A stretch of 64,000 nucleotides of DNA, from NCBI GenBank assembly GCA_040387515.1, contig JAZKDP010000006.1, positions 1 through 64,000 of the forward strand, written 5' to 3'. Under the pieces are notes generated by a model. It did no database searches and had not been told where the DNA came from. It saw nothing but the letters and a program-made list of their open reading frames with translations. Numbering within the stretch: position 1 is the first letter of the stretch; the number at the start of each line of letters is the position of its first letter. A program made the position numbers and the translations under genes. This stretch comes from Methylotenera_A sp040387515. GTDB taxonomy: Bacteria > Pseudomonadota > Gammaproteobacteria > Burkholderiales > Methylophilaceae. Positions 1-9,425 of the stretch are shown in pieces.

Positions 1-76
1 GAGTGGTAGTTCAGTTGGTTAGAATACCGGCCTGTCACGCCGGGGGTCGCGGGTACGAGTCCCGTCCACTCCGCCA
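1..76 (+). tRNA. tRNA-Asp (GTC), lacking its first base at the window edge
   Basis: Cloverleaf with anticodon GTC at 34-36 in the loop CTGTCAC, an encoded CCA at 74-76 and discriminator G at 73. The 3' acceptor strand CCACTCC (66-72) pairs with GAGTGG at 1-6, so the usual first G lies just outside the window. The T stem is intact (49-53 with 61-65), but the T loop reads TACGAGT, with A where nearly all elongator tRNAs have T55 (pseudouridine). A terminator follows within 10 bases. Its position just ahead of ppiD is common in betaproteobacteria. Identity is certain; the T-loop change is either a real variant or a base error. Confidence 0.95.
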
Positions 77-82
77 ACAAAT

Positions 83-112
83 AAAAAAGCGAGCTTCTAG
101 CTCGCTTTTTTA
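83..112 (+). terminator. Rho-independent terminator after tRNA-Asp
   Basis: An 11-bp perfect inverted repeat (84-94 with 100-110, GCGAGC core, five-base loop TTCTA) ends in a T run and begins in an A run. It follows the tRNA by about 8 bases and should end its transcript. Confidence 0.9.
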
Positions 113-347
113 TATTCTAAATAAATTCAACCAAATTTCATAGTTCTACATTAAAGCCACTATTTGAATGTAAGCAATTAAATATGGGCAAAATTCCTAA
201 GAAACTAATTGGGAATTTAATAATCAACTGCTATTGTTCATTGCGCTCAAAGTAGCCGCGCCAACACACAACTGTTATATAATCTCAAGGTTTGTTCCAG
301 TTACTAATTTACCATTTTAAAGTGCTAAAAATTTAGAAAGTTAAGAT

Positions 348-2250
348 ATGTTAGATGCAATTCGTAATCACACGCAAGGTTGGTTGGCTAAAGTAATTTT
401 GGCTTTAATTACTATTCCATTTGCATTATTTGGTATTGATTCGTATTTTAATGATGCGGGTAGCAATGTTGCTATTGCAAAAGTAAATGGGGATAAAATT
501 TCGATTCAGGAATATGGAATTGCTATTGATAATGTGCGTAGCCGCTTGCAATCACAAGGTCAAAAAATTGACCCTGCTATGTTGGAAAGTGCTGAATTAA
601 AACAATCTGTGCTAGATGGTTTGATTACGCGGCGTTTAGTTAATGCTGAAATTCAGCATGCCAACTTTAAGATTAGCGATGAACAATTAAGCACCTATAT
701 TTTAGGTATGCCAGAATTTCAACAAGACGGTAAGTTCTCTGAAGATATGTACCAAAAAACACTCGCGCAAAACAAATTGTCGGTAAGCAAATTTGAGAAT
801 GACAGGCGCAATGAGTTGTTAAATCAGCAAGCACGGGAAGGCTTGGAAATGTTGGTTTCTGTGCCAAAAGGCGTGACAGATCAAGCGTTAAAATTTGCAC
901 ATCAAAAACGCGATGTGAGTGTGGCAGAAATTAAAACAGCACAATTTGTAGCGCAAACTAAAGTAACGCCAGAACAAGTAAAAGCTTATTACGAGCAGCA
1001 TAAAGACAAATTTAAAGTGCCAGAACAAGTTAAGTTGGAGTTTGCTTTGCTTTCTGCCGCTGGCTTAGTGGCGCAAATGCAGGTAACCGATGCAGAAGTG
1101 AAACAGTTTTATGATGAAAATGTATCTAAGTTTCAAGGGGATGAGCAACGCCAAGCGAGTCATATTTTGATTGGCTTTGGTGTAACAGCAACTGCGGAAG
1201 AGAAAGCTGCTGCTAAGGACAAGGCTGCTGACATTTTGATGCAGCTTAAAAATGATCCTAAACGTTTTGAAGAGTTAGCTATGAAGAACTCTCAAGATCC
1301 TGGTTCAGCCAGTAAAGGCGGCGATTTAGGTAGTTTTGGACGTGGCGCGATGGTTAAGCCATTTGAAGATGCAGTTTTTAGCATGAAAGTGGATCAAGTC
1401 AGTGATTTAGTTGAATCTGAGTTTGGTTACCATATTATTAAATTGAATGGTGTTACTGGTCAGTCTTCTTCTTTTGAGAGCATGAAGCCGCAAATTAAAG
1501 GCGAACTACTGTTTCAAAAGGCTCAAGCTAAATTTTCTGAGCTTGCAGACGATTTTAGTAATACTGTGTATGAGCAATCAGGCAGTTTAAAACCAGTGGC
1601 AGAGAAATTTGGTTTGCAAGTTCAGCCAACCGCATGGATGNNNNNNNNNNCGTGAAGAAGGAGTTAAATTCTTTAAAAGTGATAGATTAATGAATTCTGT
1701 TTTTTCTAACGAAGTATTAAAAGAAAAACGTAACTCGGAAGCTGTAGAAGTATCACCGAATAATTTGGTTTCTGTACGCGTGCTGGAATATAAACCTGCG
1801 GCTCCACGTAGTTTTGATGAAGTGAAAAGTGGTATTGAAGGTTTGCTTAAATTGGAACAGGCGACAAAATTAGCAGCTGAAAAAGGTTTGGCAAGTTTAG
1901 CTAAACTGAAATCTGGCGGCCAAGTCGATGACTTAGAATGGATTCCAACGGTAACGATTGATCGTAAAGATGCACAAGGATTAACAGAGCCTGTGATGAA
2001 TCAGGCATTTAAAATTGACACCAGCAAATTGCCAGCTTATGCAGGTTATGTAGATGGTAACAAGTCTTACACAATCGTACAGGTCAGCCGCGTAGATAAC
2101 GCGTTGAATAACGATGCAAAACAAGGTGCTGTGGATGAATATAAAGCCGCTGTCGCTGCTGAATATATGAGTGCTTACGGTAAATCGTTAAAAGCTAAAA
2201 GTAAGGTTGTGGTGAACCGCAAGTTATTAGAAAGTAATTCGCAGCAATAG
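348..2250 (+). CDS. ppiD: PpiD-like periplasmic peptidyl-prolyl isomerase, interrupted by an N run
   Basis: Membrane-anchored periplasmic folding factor of the SurA/PpiD family. It has a short cytoplasmic N-terminus, one membrane segment at about residues 16-34, a SurA-like N-terminal region, and a parvulin domain starting near residue 265 (QASHILIGF, then KGGDLGSFGRGAMV). Sequence before the Ns reads in one frame to 1640, and sequence after them continues the PpiD C-terminal region (REEG onward) to a stop at 2250 in a frame offset by one. Because the pre-gap part ends on a codon boundary and the post-gap part resumes on one, the true missing length must be a multiple of three if the gene is intact. 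The two parts give about 630 residues, already near the usual PpiD length, so few codons are missing. I treat this as one gene split by assembly, not a pseudogene. Confidence 0.88.
1641..1650. other. Assembly gap of 10 Ns inside ppiD
   Basis: Ten undetermined bases. The length is probably arbitrary, since ten is not a multiple of three and the reading frame of ppiD shifts by one across it. Confidence 0.98.
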
Positions 2251-2270
2251 TATTAGCAGCATGTTAAATA

Positions 2271-2302
2271 AAAAAGCCGATGTTTCAACATCGGCTTTTT
2301 TA
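2271..2302. terminator. Bidirectional terminator between ppiD and fabI
   Basis: A 13-bp perfect inverted repeat (2271-2283 with 2288-2300) with GCCGATGT core, loop TTCA, and A and T runs at the outer ends. It lies between the convergent ppiD and fabI stop codons and can serve both strands. Confidence 0.9.
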
Positions 2303-2333
2303 TTGCTATTAAATGCTGTATTAATTGACTTGA

Positions 2334-3119
2334 TTAATCAATTTGACCTGCCGCTGTGATATTCATACCGCCATCTACGTACGTAATTTCACCGGTAATA
2401 CCAGAAGCTAAGTCGCTACATAAAAATGCGGCTGCGTTACCAACTTCTTCAATCGTTACATTACGGCGCAAAGCGGCATGGCGTTCATTGAAGCCAATCA
2501 TTTTATCAAAGTCAGCAATGCCAGAAGCTGCCAGTGTTTTAATTGGGCCTGCAGACACTGCGTTGACGCGGATGCCTCGTGGGCCTAAGCTTTGTGCCAA
2601 ATAACGCACATTTGCTTCTAAGCTGGCTTTTGCAACGCCCATTACATTGTAATTTGGCATAGTGCGTTCTGCACCTAAGTAACTCAGTGTTAACAAGCTG
2701 CCATTGCGGCCTTCCATCATGGGGTAAGCTGCTTTAGCAAGTGCTGAGAAACTGTAAGAGCTGATGTCGTGTGCGATACGAAAGTATTCGCGGTTGACTG
2801 CGTCTAAATAATCGCCATCTAGTGCCACTTTTGGCACGAATGCGAGTGAATGTACGACGCAATCTACGCCGTCCCAATGTTTGTTAAGTGCAGGGAAAAG
2901 GGCGTCAATTTGTGCGTCTTCAGCAACGTCGCATGGCAGCACAATTTTGGAATCAAAATCTGCAGCTAGACCCGCTACACGTTGCTCGTGTTTTTCCATT
3001 TGATAAGTAAAAGCCAACTCTGCGCCTTCGCGTTTCATCGCGGCAGCAATGCCGTAAGCAATTGAGCGGTTACTTAATAAACCTGCGATTAATACTTTTT
3101 TTCCTGCTAAAAATCCCAT
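2334..3119 (-). CDS. fabI: Enoyl-[acyl-carrier-protein] reductase (NADH)
   Basis: Catalyses the last reduction of each fatty-acid elongation cycle, trans-2-enoyl-ACP to acyl-ACP, in the cytoplasm. It is a short-chain dehydrogenase-like protein of 261 residues, the usual FabI length. The FabI-type nucleotide loop GLLSNRSIAYGIA replaces the classic Gly-rich motif. The catalytic triad fits Tyr147, Tyr157 and Lys164 in SYLGAERTMPNYNVMGVAK. The target of triclosan-type inhibitors in other bacteria is this family. It lies 104 bases downstream of the ABC permease genes on the same strand and converges on ppiD. FabI rather than FabL or FabV is clear from the spacing of the two tyrosines. Confidence 0.97.
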   Translation of the reverse strand: MGFLAGKKVLIAGLLSNRSIAYGIAAAMKREGAELAFTYQMEKHEQRVAGLAADFDSKIVLPCDVAEDAQIDALFPALNKHWDGVDCVVHSLAFVPKVALDGDYLDAVNREYFRIAHDISSYSFSALAKAAYPMMEGRNGSLLTLSYLGAERTMPNYNVMGVAKASLEANVRYLAQSLGPRGIRVNAVSAGPIKTLAASGIADFDKMIGFNERHAALRRNVTIEEVGNAAAFLCSDLASGITGEITYVDGGMNITAAGQID

Positions 3120-3223
3120 ATCGAATCCTGTTAATTGTTGATATTGGTCAAATAATTATTTGAACGAGTTGTTTTATCTAAATGACTTATTGCCTGTGTC
3201 GTTATATTTAGTGCTATTTATTA

Positions 3224-4057
3224 TTAGATATTAGATCTTGGGTCTAGCGCATCGCGCAAGCCTTCACCAAGCAAATTATACCCCAACACGGTAATCAAAA
3301 TGGCAAGTCCAGGAAACAGGGATAACCACCAGGCAAACTGAATGTATTCTTTGCCATCGGTTAAGATGTTGCCCCAAGACGCTTGTGGGGCTTGTACGCC
3401 AAGCCCTAAAAAGCTGAGGCCAGATTCCATTAGTACCGCGCCTGCTACGCCTAATACGGCACTGACGATGATAGGCGTAAGGCTATTAGGTAATAAGTGT
3501 CTAAAAATAAGGCGTGCATCTTTTGCGCCTAAAGTGCGCGATGCCAACACAAATTCACGACCACTCAGACTTAGAAATTCAGCGCGTACCAATCGCGTGA
3601 CGCCCATCCAAGAAGTTAAGCCAATCACAATCATGATGTTCCAAATAGAAGGCGTTAAAAAGGCGATAACAGCCAATATTAAAAAGAAACTGGGAATGGA
3701 TAACATGACGTCAACCAAGCGCATGATGAGTGTATCAACCCAGCCCCGGTAATAGCCAGCAATAGCGCCCAGAACAATACCAATTGCGGTAGCAATACCA
3801 ACAGCAACTAGGCCAACTAATAATGAAATACGGCCGCCATGTAGCATACGACTTAGTACGTCACGACCAAGACCATCTGTGCCCATCCAATGTTGCCAGG
3901 ATGGCGCTAATAGAATGGCTTTAACGTCAATATTATTAGGGTCGAATGGTGAAATAACAGGTGCCAGCATGGCGAGTATAAATACGCTGACAATAATAAT
4001 GAAGCCGACTAATGCAAGCGGGTTAGATAACGCTTTTTTGAAGATGCTTTTATTCAC
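3224..4057 (-). CDS. Oligopeptide/dipeptide-type ABC transporter permease (DppC/OppC family)
   Basis: Inner-membrane permease of a peptide/nickel-type ABC importer, 277 residues. The N-terminal OppC-type segment is followed by GTDGLGRDVLSR, typical of DppC/OppC, about five further membrane helices, and an EAA-like loop (EFVLASRTLGAKDARLIFRHLLPN) that docks the ATPase. The start lies 2 bases after the stop of the DppB-like gene, so translation is probably coupled. No ATPase gene follows: the next gene downstream is fabI after 104 bases. The substrate cannot be told from the sequence. Confidence 0.9.
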   Translation of the reverse strand: MNKSIFKKALSNPLALVGFIIIVSVFILAMLAPVISPFDPNNIDVKAILLAPSWQHWMGTDGLGRDVLSRMLHGGRISLLVGLVAVGIATAIGIVLGAIAGYYRGWVDTLIMRLVDVMLSIPSFFLILAVIAFLTPSIWNIMIVIGLTSWMGVTRLVRAEFLSLSGREFVLASRTLGAKDARLIFRHLLPNSLTPIIVSAVLGVAGAVLMESGLSFLGLGVQAPQASWGNILTDGKEYIQFAWWLSLFPGLAILITVLGYNLLGEGLRDALDPRSNI

Positions 4058-4059
4058 GA

Positions 4060-5082
4060 TTATTCTCTAACAACACCACGGCGTACGCGAGGATCTGCCC
4101 ATGCGTAGGCAATATCTGCCAATAGATTACCGATTAAGGTAAGCGCTGAGCCAATAGTTAATATGCCCATAATCACAGGAAAATCGCGCATCATTACACT
4201 ATCAAAAAACAGCTTACCCATACCTGGAATAGCGAAAATCGTTTCTGCAATGACAGAACCGCCAATTAAACTAGGAATCGATAAGCCTACAATAGTGATT
4301 AACGGTAACAGCGCATTGCGTAGTGCGTGAGTGTAAACGACTTGATGTTCATTCAAACCTTTAGCGCGCGCGGTGGTAATGTAATCTTGATGAAATACAT
4401 CTAGCATGCCGTTTTTAACAAATAAGGTAATGCCCGCCAAACCTGTTACTGAAGGGATAATGACGGGCAAAATAAGATGACTGATGCTATCTTTTATTTT
4501 TGCCCAAGTATCTAGCGAATCATAATTAATACTGTGCAGGCCAGAAATGGGTAACCAGTTGTTCATCACGCCTAACCAATACATCAACAACAAAGACAGC
4601 CAAAAACCTGGTATTGAAAAGCCAATAAAATTAAATAGCGTAATAGATTTATCCTGCCAAAGCGTATATTTGCGCGCCGCAATAATACCTAATGGTATCG
4701 CTAGGGTTAACGTGATAATTAAGCCTAAAATATTGATGAGTAAAGTAATAGGTAAGGCTTCTTGAATCATGCCTTTGGTCACGTTGCCGTCTTTATCGGT
4801 GGTCTGCCAAAATACGGGTTTTTGATGCGATGCAAATGAGTTGCCGAAATCGAGCGTGCCCATGCGTTTTAGCCACAAACCGTATTGCACAATGACAGGT
4901 TTGTCTAAGCTGTATAACTCACGTAGTTTTTGGCGCGATTCTTCAGAGGCTTTTGGGTTAAATGACGCTTCGTTATTGGTAATGTCACCAGGCGCCAAGT
5001 GCATGATAAAAAAGGAAATTAAACTGATCCCAATCAGCAGAGGAATCATCCACAGTACGCGTTTAATTAAGTATTTAAGCAT
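4060..5082 (-). CDS. Oligopeptide/dipeptide-type ABC transporter permease (DppB/OppB family)
   Basis: Inner-membrane permease, 340 residues, partner of the DppC-like protein encoded immediately after it. It begins MLKYLIKRVLWMIPLLIGIS, the usual first helix of DppB/OppB, has a long periplasmic segment at about residues 75-105, and near its C-terminus the EAA-like loop ITTARAKGLNEHQVVYTHALRN followed by GGSVIAETIFAIPGMG. It starts 10 bases after the binding-protein gene ends, consistent with one mRNA. Confidence 0.9.
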   Translation of the reverse strand: MLKYLIKRVLWMIPLLIGISLISFFIMHLAPGDITNNEASFNPKASEESRQKLRELYSLDKPVIVQYGLWLKRMGTLDFGNSFASHQKPVFWQTTDKDGNVTKGMIQEALPITLLINILGLIITLTLAIPLGIIAARKYTLWQDKSITLFNFIGFSIPGFWLSLLLMYWLGVMNNWLPISGLHSINYDSLDTWAKIKDSISHLILPVIIPSVTGLAGITLFVKNGMLDVFHQDYITTARAKGLNEHQVVYTHALRNALLPLITIVGLSIPSLIGGSVIAETIFAIPGMGKLFFDSVMMRDFPVIMGILTIGSALTLIGNLLADIAYAWADPRVRRGVVRE

Positions 5083-5091
5083 GGTTAATCA

Positions 5092-6786
5092 TTAATTCGC
5101 AGTTATTTCATTGCGTCCAGTTTCTGTGCGTCTAAGCGGGCTTGGAATATACCATTCGTGAGAATTGTAGCCTATGCCAGCTGGTGGCGCAGGGGAATCA
5201 ATACCTTTGACACGTTTATGAATGGCGGAGAGGCCATAGCCCGCAGATAGGTAAATAATTGGGCTGTCTTCTAATAATACTTTTGCAAACTCATGATAAA
5301 TTTTCATGCGTTTATCGACATCCATTTCTAGGCGGCCTTGCTCTAACAATTTATCAATTTGCGGATTATTGTAACCAATAAAATTGAATTGTCCTGGTTG
5401 GTTTTGGCTAGAATGCCAAATACTGAATTGATCCGGGTCCAAGCCTAAACCCCAGCCAAGAACCACTGCATCGAAATCACCTGTTTTGATAAAACGGCTG
5501 ATAAAACTCGCCCACTCAATCGCGCGAATTTGTACATCGATTCCAATATCTTTGAGCCTGCGTTGGATTAATACCGCTGATTTTTCGCGTTCTTTATTTT
5601 GGTTGGTGATGATTTCAAAAGAAAATGGCTTGCCATCGTGTTCCAAAATGCCATCACCATCAGAATCGACAAAACCAGCTTCTTTCAATAAAGCTTTGGC
5701 TTTATTAGGGTCGTAAGAATAGGGTTGTAAATCAGGGTTACTCCAGCGCGTGCCTGGCTTGTAAGGCGAGGCAATATTAATCCCTAAGCCTAAATATACG
5801 CCATCAATAATCTCTTGTTTATCAATCGCGTAATTAATCGCTTTGCGTACACGAATGTCATCAAAAGGTTTATGTTTCAGATTAAAACCTAGGTAGGTGT
5901 AACTGTTACCCAGTTCTTTATACAGCGCTAATTTCTTTTGCAACTCTGGACGCGCAGGAATAATGCGTGAATATTTAATCGGGTCCAAGACCATGAGATC
6001 AATATTGTCCGCCATTAACTCTAAAAATTGTGCGGAATTATCAGGGATAATGCGTGTGACGAGCTTATCAATTTTAGCGGTACCTAATACCGAAGTCGGA
6101 TTGCGTGACAGTTTTAAGTTTTCGCCATGCGTCCAACTATCTAGCTTGTAATAGTGACTGCCAACAGGATTACGCGCAAAAGCAGTGGTGTGAATGTCTT
6201 GATTTTCAAGCAAATGTTTAGGCAATATTTGTAAACCAGCCCAGCTATCTAGCGCAGGTGCATATGCTTGATCGTAGGTCACACTAAAAGTCAGTGCATC
6301 TGGCACAGCCGCTTTTTTAACTAGCTGGTAGTCTGACGCGTATGGGCTGCGTGTTTTTTCATCGGTCACCAGTTTCCATGTAAACAGCACATCTGCACTT
6401 GTTAAAGGTTTACCATCCGCCCATTTTAGATTGGGTTTGAGCTTAAAAGTGACGGTCTTTTGGTCAGTTGATATTTGCCAGTTTTCTGCTAACTCACCTT
6501 CTAAATCTAGATTTTTATCGTATTTGAGTAATTTGTTGAAAATATTGCCGGAAATAGCAGCAGCAGCAGATTCGCCCGCCACCATGAAAATTAAACCAGA
6601 AGGTTCGGCGGTAGAAGCATCAATCAATGTGCCACCAGCTTCAGTTGGGTATTGTTTATTATAATCAGTAGTATCTTCAACTGATTTGCCACAGGAAAGC
6701 AATGCAGATACACACAGCACGTATAACGGTAATTGAAATATAACCCGGGTTAATCTAATGTTTTGGAACATAAAAGCGCTTGTCAT
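5092..6786 (-). CDS. Extracellular solute-binding lipoprotein, family 5 (peptide type)
   Basis: Periplasmic substrate-binding component of the importer whose permeases follow. A signal peptide ends in a lipobox (LLSC, Cys near residue 32), so the protein is likely anchored by lipid. The family 5 signature lies near LAENWQISTDQKTVTFKLKP and WADGKPLTSADVLFTWK, and the C-terminal half has the usual VRKAINYAIDKQEI segment. Length (564) is normal. Two ATG codons are possible starts (6786 and 6771); the upstream one is used here. Order of binding protein, DppB-like, DppC-like on the minus strand suggests an operon, perhaps starting with mltD 50 bases upstream. Substrate is unknown. Confidence 0.9.
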   Translation of the reverse strand: MTSAFMFQNIRLTRVIFQLPLYVLCVSALLSCGKSVEDTTDYNKQYPTEAGGTLIDASTAEPSGLIFMVAGESAAAAISGNIFNKLLKYDKNLDLEGELAENWQISTDQKTVTFKLKPNLKWADGKPLTSADVLFTWKLVTDEKTRSPYASDYQLVKKAAVPDALTFSVTYDQAYAPALDSWAGLQILPKHLLENQDIHTTAFARNPVGSHYYKLDSWTHGENLKLSRNPTSVLGTAKIDKLVTRIIPDNSAQFLELMADNIDLMVLDPIKYSRIIPARPELQKKLALYKELGNSYTYLGFNLKHKPFDDIRVRKAINYAIDKQEIIDGVYLGLGINIASPYKPGTRWSNPDLQPYSYDPNKAKALLKEAGFVDSDGDGILEHDGKPFSFEIITNQNKEREKSAVLIQRRLKDIGIDVQIRAIEWASFISRFIKTGDFDAVVLGWGLGLDPDQFSIWHSSQNQPGQFNFIGYNNPQIDKLLEQGRLEMDVDKRMKIYHEFAKVLLEDSPIIYLSAGYGLSAIHKRVKGIDSPAPPAGIGYNSHEWYIPSPLRRTETGRNEITAN

Positions 6787-6836
6787 GATTAAGCCGTTTT
6801 AAAAAGCAAAAAATAGATCTACTGATGAAGATGTAC

Positions 6837-8462
6837 TTATCTTATTCGAATATTGGAATGTGCTTTTACATGCCGTGATGATTTGTTTTTAGAGTTAACA
6901 CTGCGTTTAACAATTATTTTTTTTCTAGAACTGGTGCTTTTGCTTGCCGAAGATTTGGTGCTGACACTGTATTTGGCATTGGTTAAGTGAATGGTTTGTC
7001 CGACTTTAAGTTTGCTATTTTTTAACTGATTAATTTTCATTAATGTTTGGCTGCTGGTGTCATATTTATTCGCTAAAGCTTGTAAGGTTTCACCTTTTCT
7101 TACTTTGTGTACAACAGGTCGTTTAAGCTCATTATCACTTGTGTTTTCAGATACTTGAATACTGTTTTGTTCTAATTCAGCAACATCAATCTCATTGCTT
7201 GCATCCGTTTTATTGTTATAAATGGCTGGCACCAAAATGGGTTGTGATGTGCGTACTTTTTGCGATGATGATAAGCCATTTACATTGCGTAACTGGCCGA
7301 CATTCATGCCAAATTTTTGTGCAATATTATCCATGCGCTCGCCACGTTTGGCGTTATAAGTTTGCCAATTGGTCAGCGGTTTATCATAGTTAGCTAGGTT
7401 AGTGGCAAACCGCTCAGCAGCCCAAACAGGCAGCAGTAACTGATGTTTTTCGCCGGTTGATGTAATTACTGGGCGGTTGTAACTTGGGTTAAGCGAGCTG
7501 AACTCTTCAAATGAAATTTCAGCTAATTCTGCGGCTAATTTTGCGTCAATTTGTTTGGGGGTTGTGACGCGGGCAAAATAGGGGCGGTTAGGAATTGAGC
7601 CGATTTTCAAACCAAACTGCTCAGGATGGGTAACGATATTCTTAATTGCCTGTAGTTTAGGCACGTAATTTCTGGTTTCTGGCGGTAGACTTAAGCTTTG
7701 GTAATCCGTGGGCAAACCTTGACGGCGATTTTTATCAATCGCGCGTTGCACAGTGCCTTCGCCAGCATTGTATGCGGCAAGGGCTAAATCCCAAGTGCCA
7801 AACATGCCATGTAACTTTTGTAGATAAGTAAGCGCTGCGCCTGTAGCTGCTGTGACGTCGCGCCGATTATCGACCCACCAGTTTTGCTGCAAACCAAAGC
7901 TTTTACCAGTAGATGGAATAAACTGCCAAATGCCTGATGCTGCGCTACGGGAATACGCCTGCGGATTAAAAGCACTTTCAATCATGGGTAGCAGTGCTAT
8001 TTCAGTTGGCATACCACGTTTTTCCACTTCTTCCACAATGTGAAATAAGTAGCGTTGGCTGCGCTCTAACATGCGTTTTATATACTCAGGGCGCGTGGCG
8101 TACCAAGTTTCATGATTCGTTGTGTATTGCGATTTTACATTTGGAATTGCATAACCATCTTTAATACGTGACCATAAATCATCGCTGGTATTTACATCGT
8201 CTTGATAGCTGAGTTGGCTGGATGCGTTGGATTCAACATCACTTAAAAACTTTTGAACAGGGTCGCCAGCTAAATCGCTGTCTACGGATTCTGTGATGAC
8301 TTCAATTTCTACGCCAGCAACATTGGTATCAGCAATCGCAAGGTTTGCATAAGATGCACTACAGGCTAATAAAAACAAGCCTAACAGGCTGGTAATTAAT
8401 TGTTGCTGTTTTAACTTTGCGTGTGCGACTAATTGAATCGTGTTGATATTTATTCCTAACAT
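6837..8462 (-). CDS. mltD: Membrane-bound lytic murein transglycosylase D
   Basis: Cleaves peptidoglycan glycan strands between MurNAc and GlcNAc. The N-terminus is hydrophobic and ends LLGLFLLAC, a possible lipobox. The SLT catalytic domain spans about residues 140-270, with catalytic Glu162 in MIESAFNP, then SAASGIWQFIPSTG and the AYNAGEG motif. Two LysM domains follow at about 370-417 and 450-495, the second beginning VHKVRKGETL. A Lys/Arg/Ser-rich tail of about 45 residues closes the protein and may bind wall polymers. It lies between gloB and the ABC importer, all on the minus strand. Confidence 0.94.
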   Translation of the reverse strand: MLGININTIQLVAHAKLKQQQLITSLLGLFLLACSASYANLAIADTNVAGVEIEVITESVDSDLAGDPVQKFLSDVESNASSQLSYQDDVNTSDDLWSRIKDGYAIPNVKSQYTTNHETWYATRPEYIKRMLERSQRYLFHIVEEVEKRGMPTEIALLPMIESAFNPQAYSRSAASGIWQFIPSTGKSFGLQQNWWVDNRRDVTAATGAALTYLQKLHGMFGTWDLALAAYNAGEGTVQRAIDKNRRQGLPTDYQSLSLPPETRNYVPKLQAIKNIVTHPEQFGLKIGSIPNRPYFARVTTPKQIDAKLAAELAEISFEEFSSLNPSYNRPVITSTGEKHQLLLPVWAAERFATNLANYDKPLTNWQTYNAKRGERMDNIAQKFGMNVGQLRNVNGLSSSQKVRTSQPILVPAIYNNKTDASNEIDVAELEQNSIQVSENTSDNELKRPVVHKVRKGETLQALANKYDTSSQTLMKINQLKNSKLKVGQTIHLTNAKYSVSTKSSASKSTSSRKKIIVKRSVNSKNKSSRHVKAHSNIRIR

Positions 8463-8567
8463 TTACTTTTTAAACCATTTTTATTGCAAAACTGTCTTGC
8501 ATGGTAGCGACGGGTTGCGCAATAGTCAAGTAAAAGTTTACCTGAATATTGTTTGTTATGTTGATGA

Positions 8568-9320
8568 TTAATAATGATTTCTTAATGTTCTGATCGCAGT
8601 AAAAACCGCTAATTCATCTCTGCTTTTGGCTTGTGAGTTCTGCCAAATGGTGGCTTGGTTGCAACGTAAAAAAGGGTTGGTTTTTAGTTCTAAGGCTATC
8701 GTGCTTGGAATACTGGGTAATTGTTGGCTACGTAACTGCTTAACAATGGCTTGTCTGGCAATGAGTGTTTCGTTATCTGGTTCTAGTGTTAAGGCAAAAG
8801 CAATATTGGTGGCGGTGTATTCATGTGTGCAATAGACTTTTGTTGCTGGGTTTAATCGTTTTAATCGATTCAGCGATTGCAACATTTGCTCAGGCGTGCC
8901 TTCAAATAGTCGCCCGCAACCTGCGCTAAATAAAGTATCTCCGCAAAATAAAGATTGTTCGTTATAGTAAGCGATGTGTCCTAATGTATGCCCTGGCAAC
9001 CACATGACACGGAGACTTTCATTTATTTCGGGTAAGTGAACAACATCATTTTCAGCCAGTGCGGTATGTTTAAAATCAAAATTTTCATATTTGGGCGCAT
9101 AGACGCGCGCACCTGTATCTTCAATTAATCTGGCGACACCGCCAGTATGGTCGTTATGATGGTGAGTAATTAGAATTGCGCTGAGTGTTAGATTGTTTTT
9201 TTCTAATCCTTCAATCACAGGTTGCGCATCACCAGGGTCAATTACGACCGCATGGCTTTTGTGATGCAAAAGCCATATATAATTGTCGTCAAAAGCAGGA
9301 ATAGGAATGATATGCAGCAT
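8568..9320 (-). CDS. gloB: Hydroxyacylglutathione hydrolase (glyoxalase II)
   Basis: Hydrolyses S-lactoylglutathione to lactate and glutathione, the second step of methylglyoxal detoxification. It is a metallo-beta-lactamase fold protein of 250 residues with the binuclear-metal motif THHHNDHTGG (about 51-60), the later GHTLGHIAYY and FCGDTLFSAGCGRLFEGT segments, and the C-terminal HEYT metal ligand. It is divergent from the methyltransferase-rnhA-dnaQ unit; the gloB, methyltransferase, rnhA, dnaQ order matches E. coli gloB-yafS-rnhA-dnaQ. Confidence 0.96.
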   Translation of the reverse strand: MLHIIPIPAFDDNYIWLLHHKSHAVVIDPGDAQPVIEGLEKNNLTLSAILITHHHNDHTGGVARLIEDTGARVYAPKYENFDFKHTALAENDVVHLPEINESLRVMWLPGHTLGHIAYYNEQSLFCGDTLFSAGCGRLFEGTPEQMLQSLNRLKRLNPATKVYCTHEYTATNIAFALTLEPDNETLIARQAIVKQLRSQQLPSIPSTIALELKTNPFLRCNQATIWQNSQAKSRDELAVFTAIRTLRNHY

Positions 9321-9425
9321 CTTGGATGTATGTGAATTTGAGCCCGCGAAAGTACGTTAAGAAAGGTTAAGCTGAATGTTTAGCTTGATGCGATTATTTG
9401 TCAATCATTAAATACACGATAAGGC

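Noticed and set aside
1609..1655. Separate second gene starting before the N run
   Set aside because: The apparent start precedes the gap in another frame; sequence after the gap is plainly the PpiD C-terminal part.
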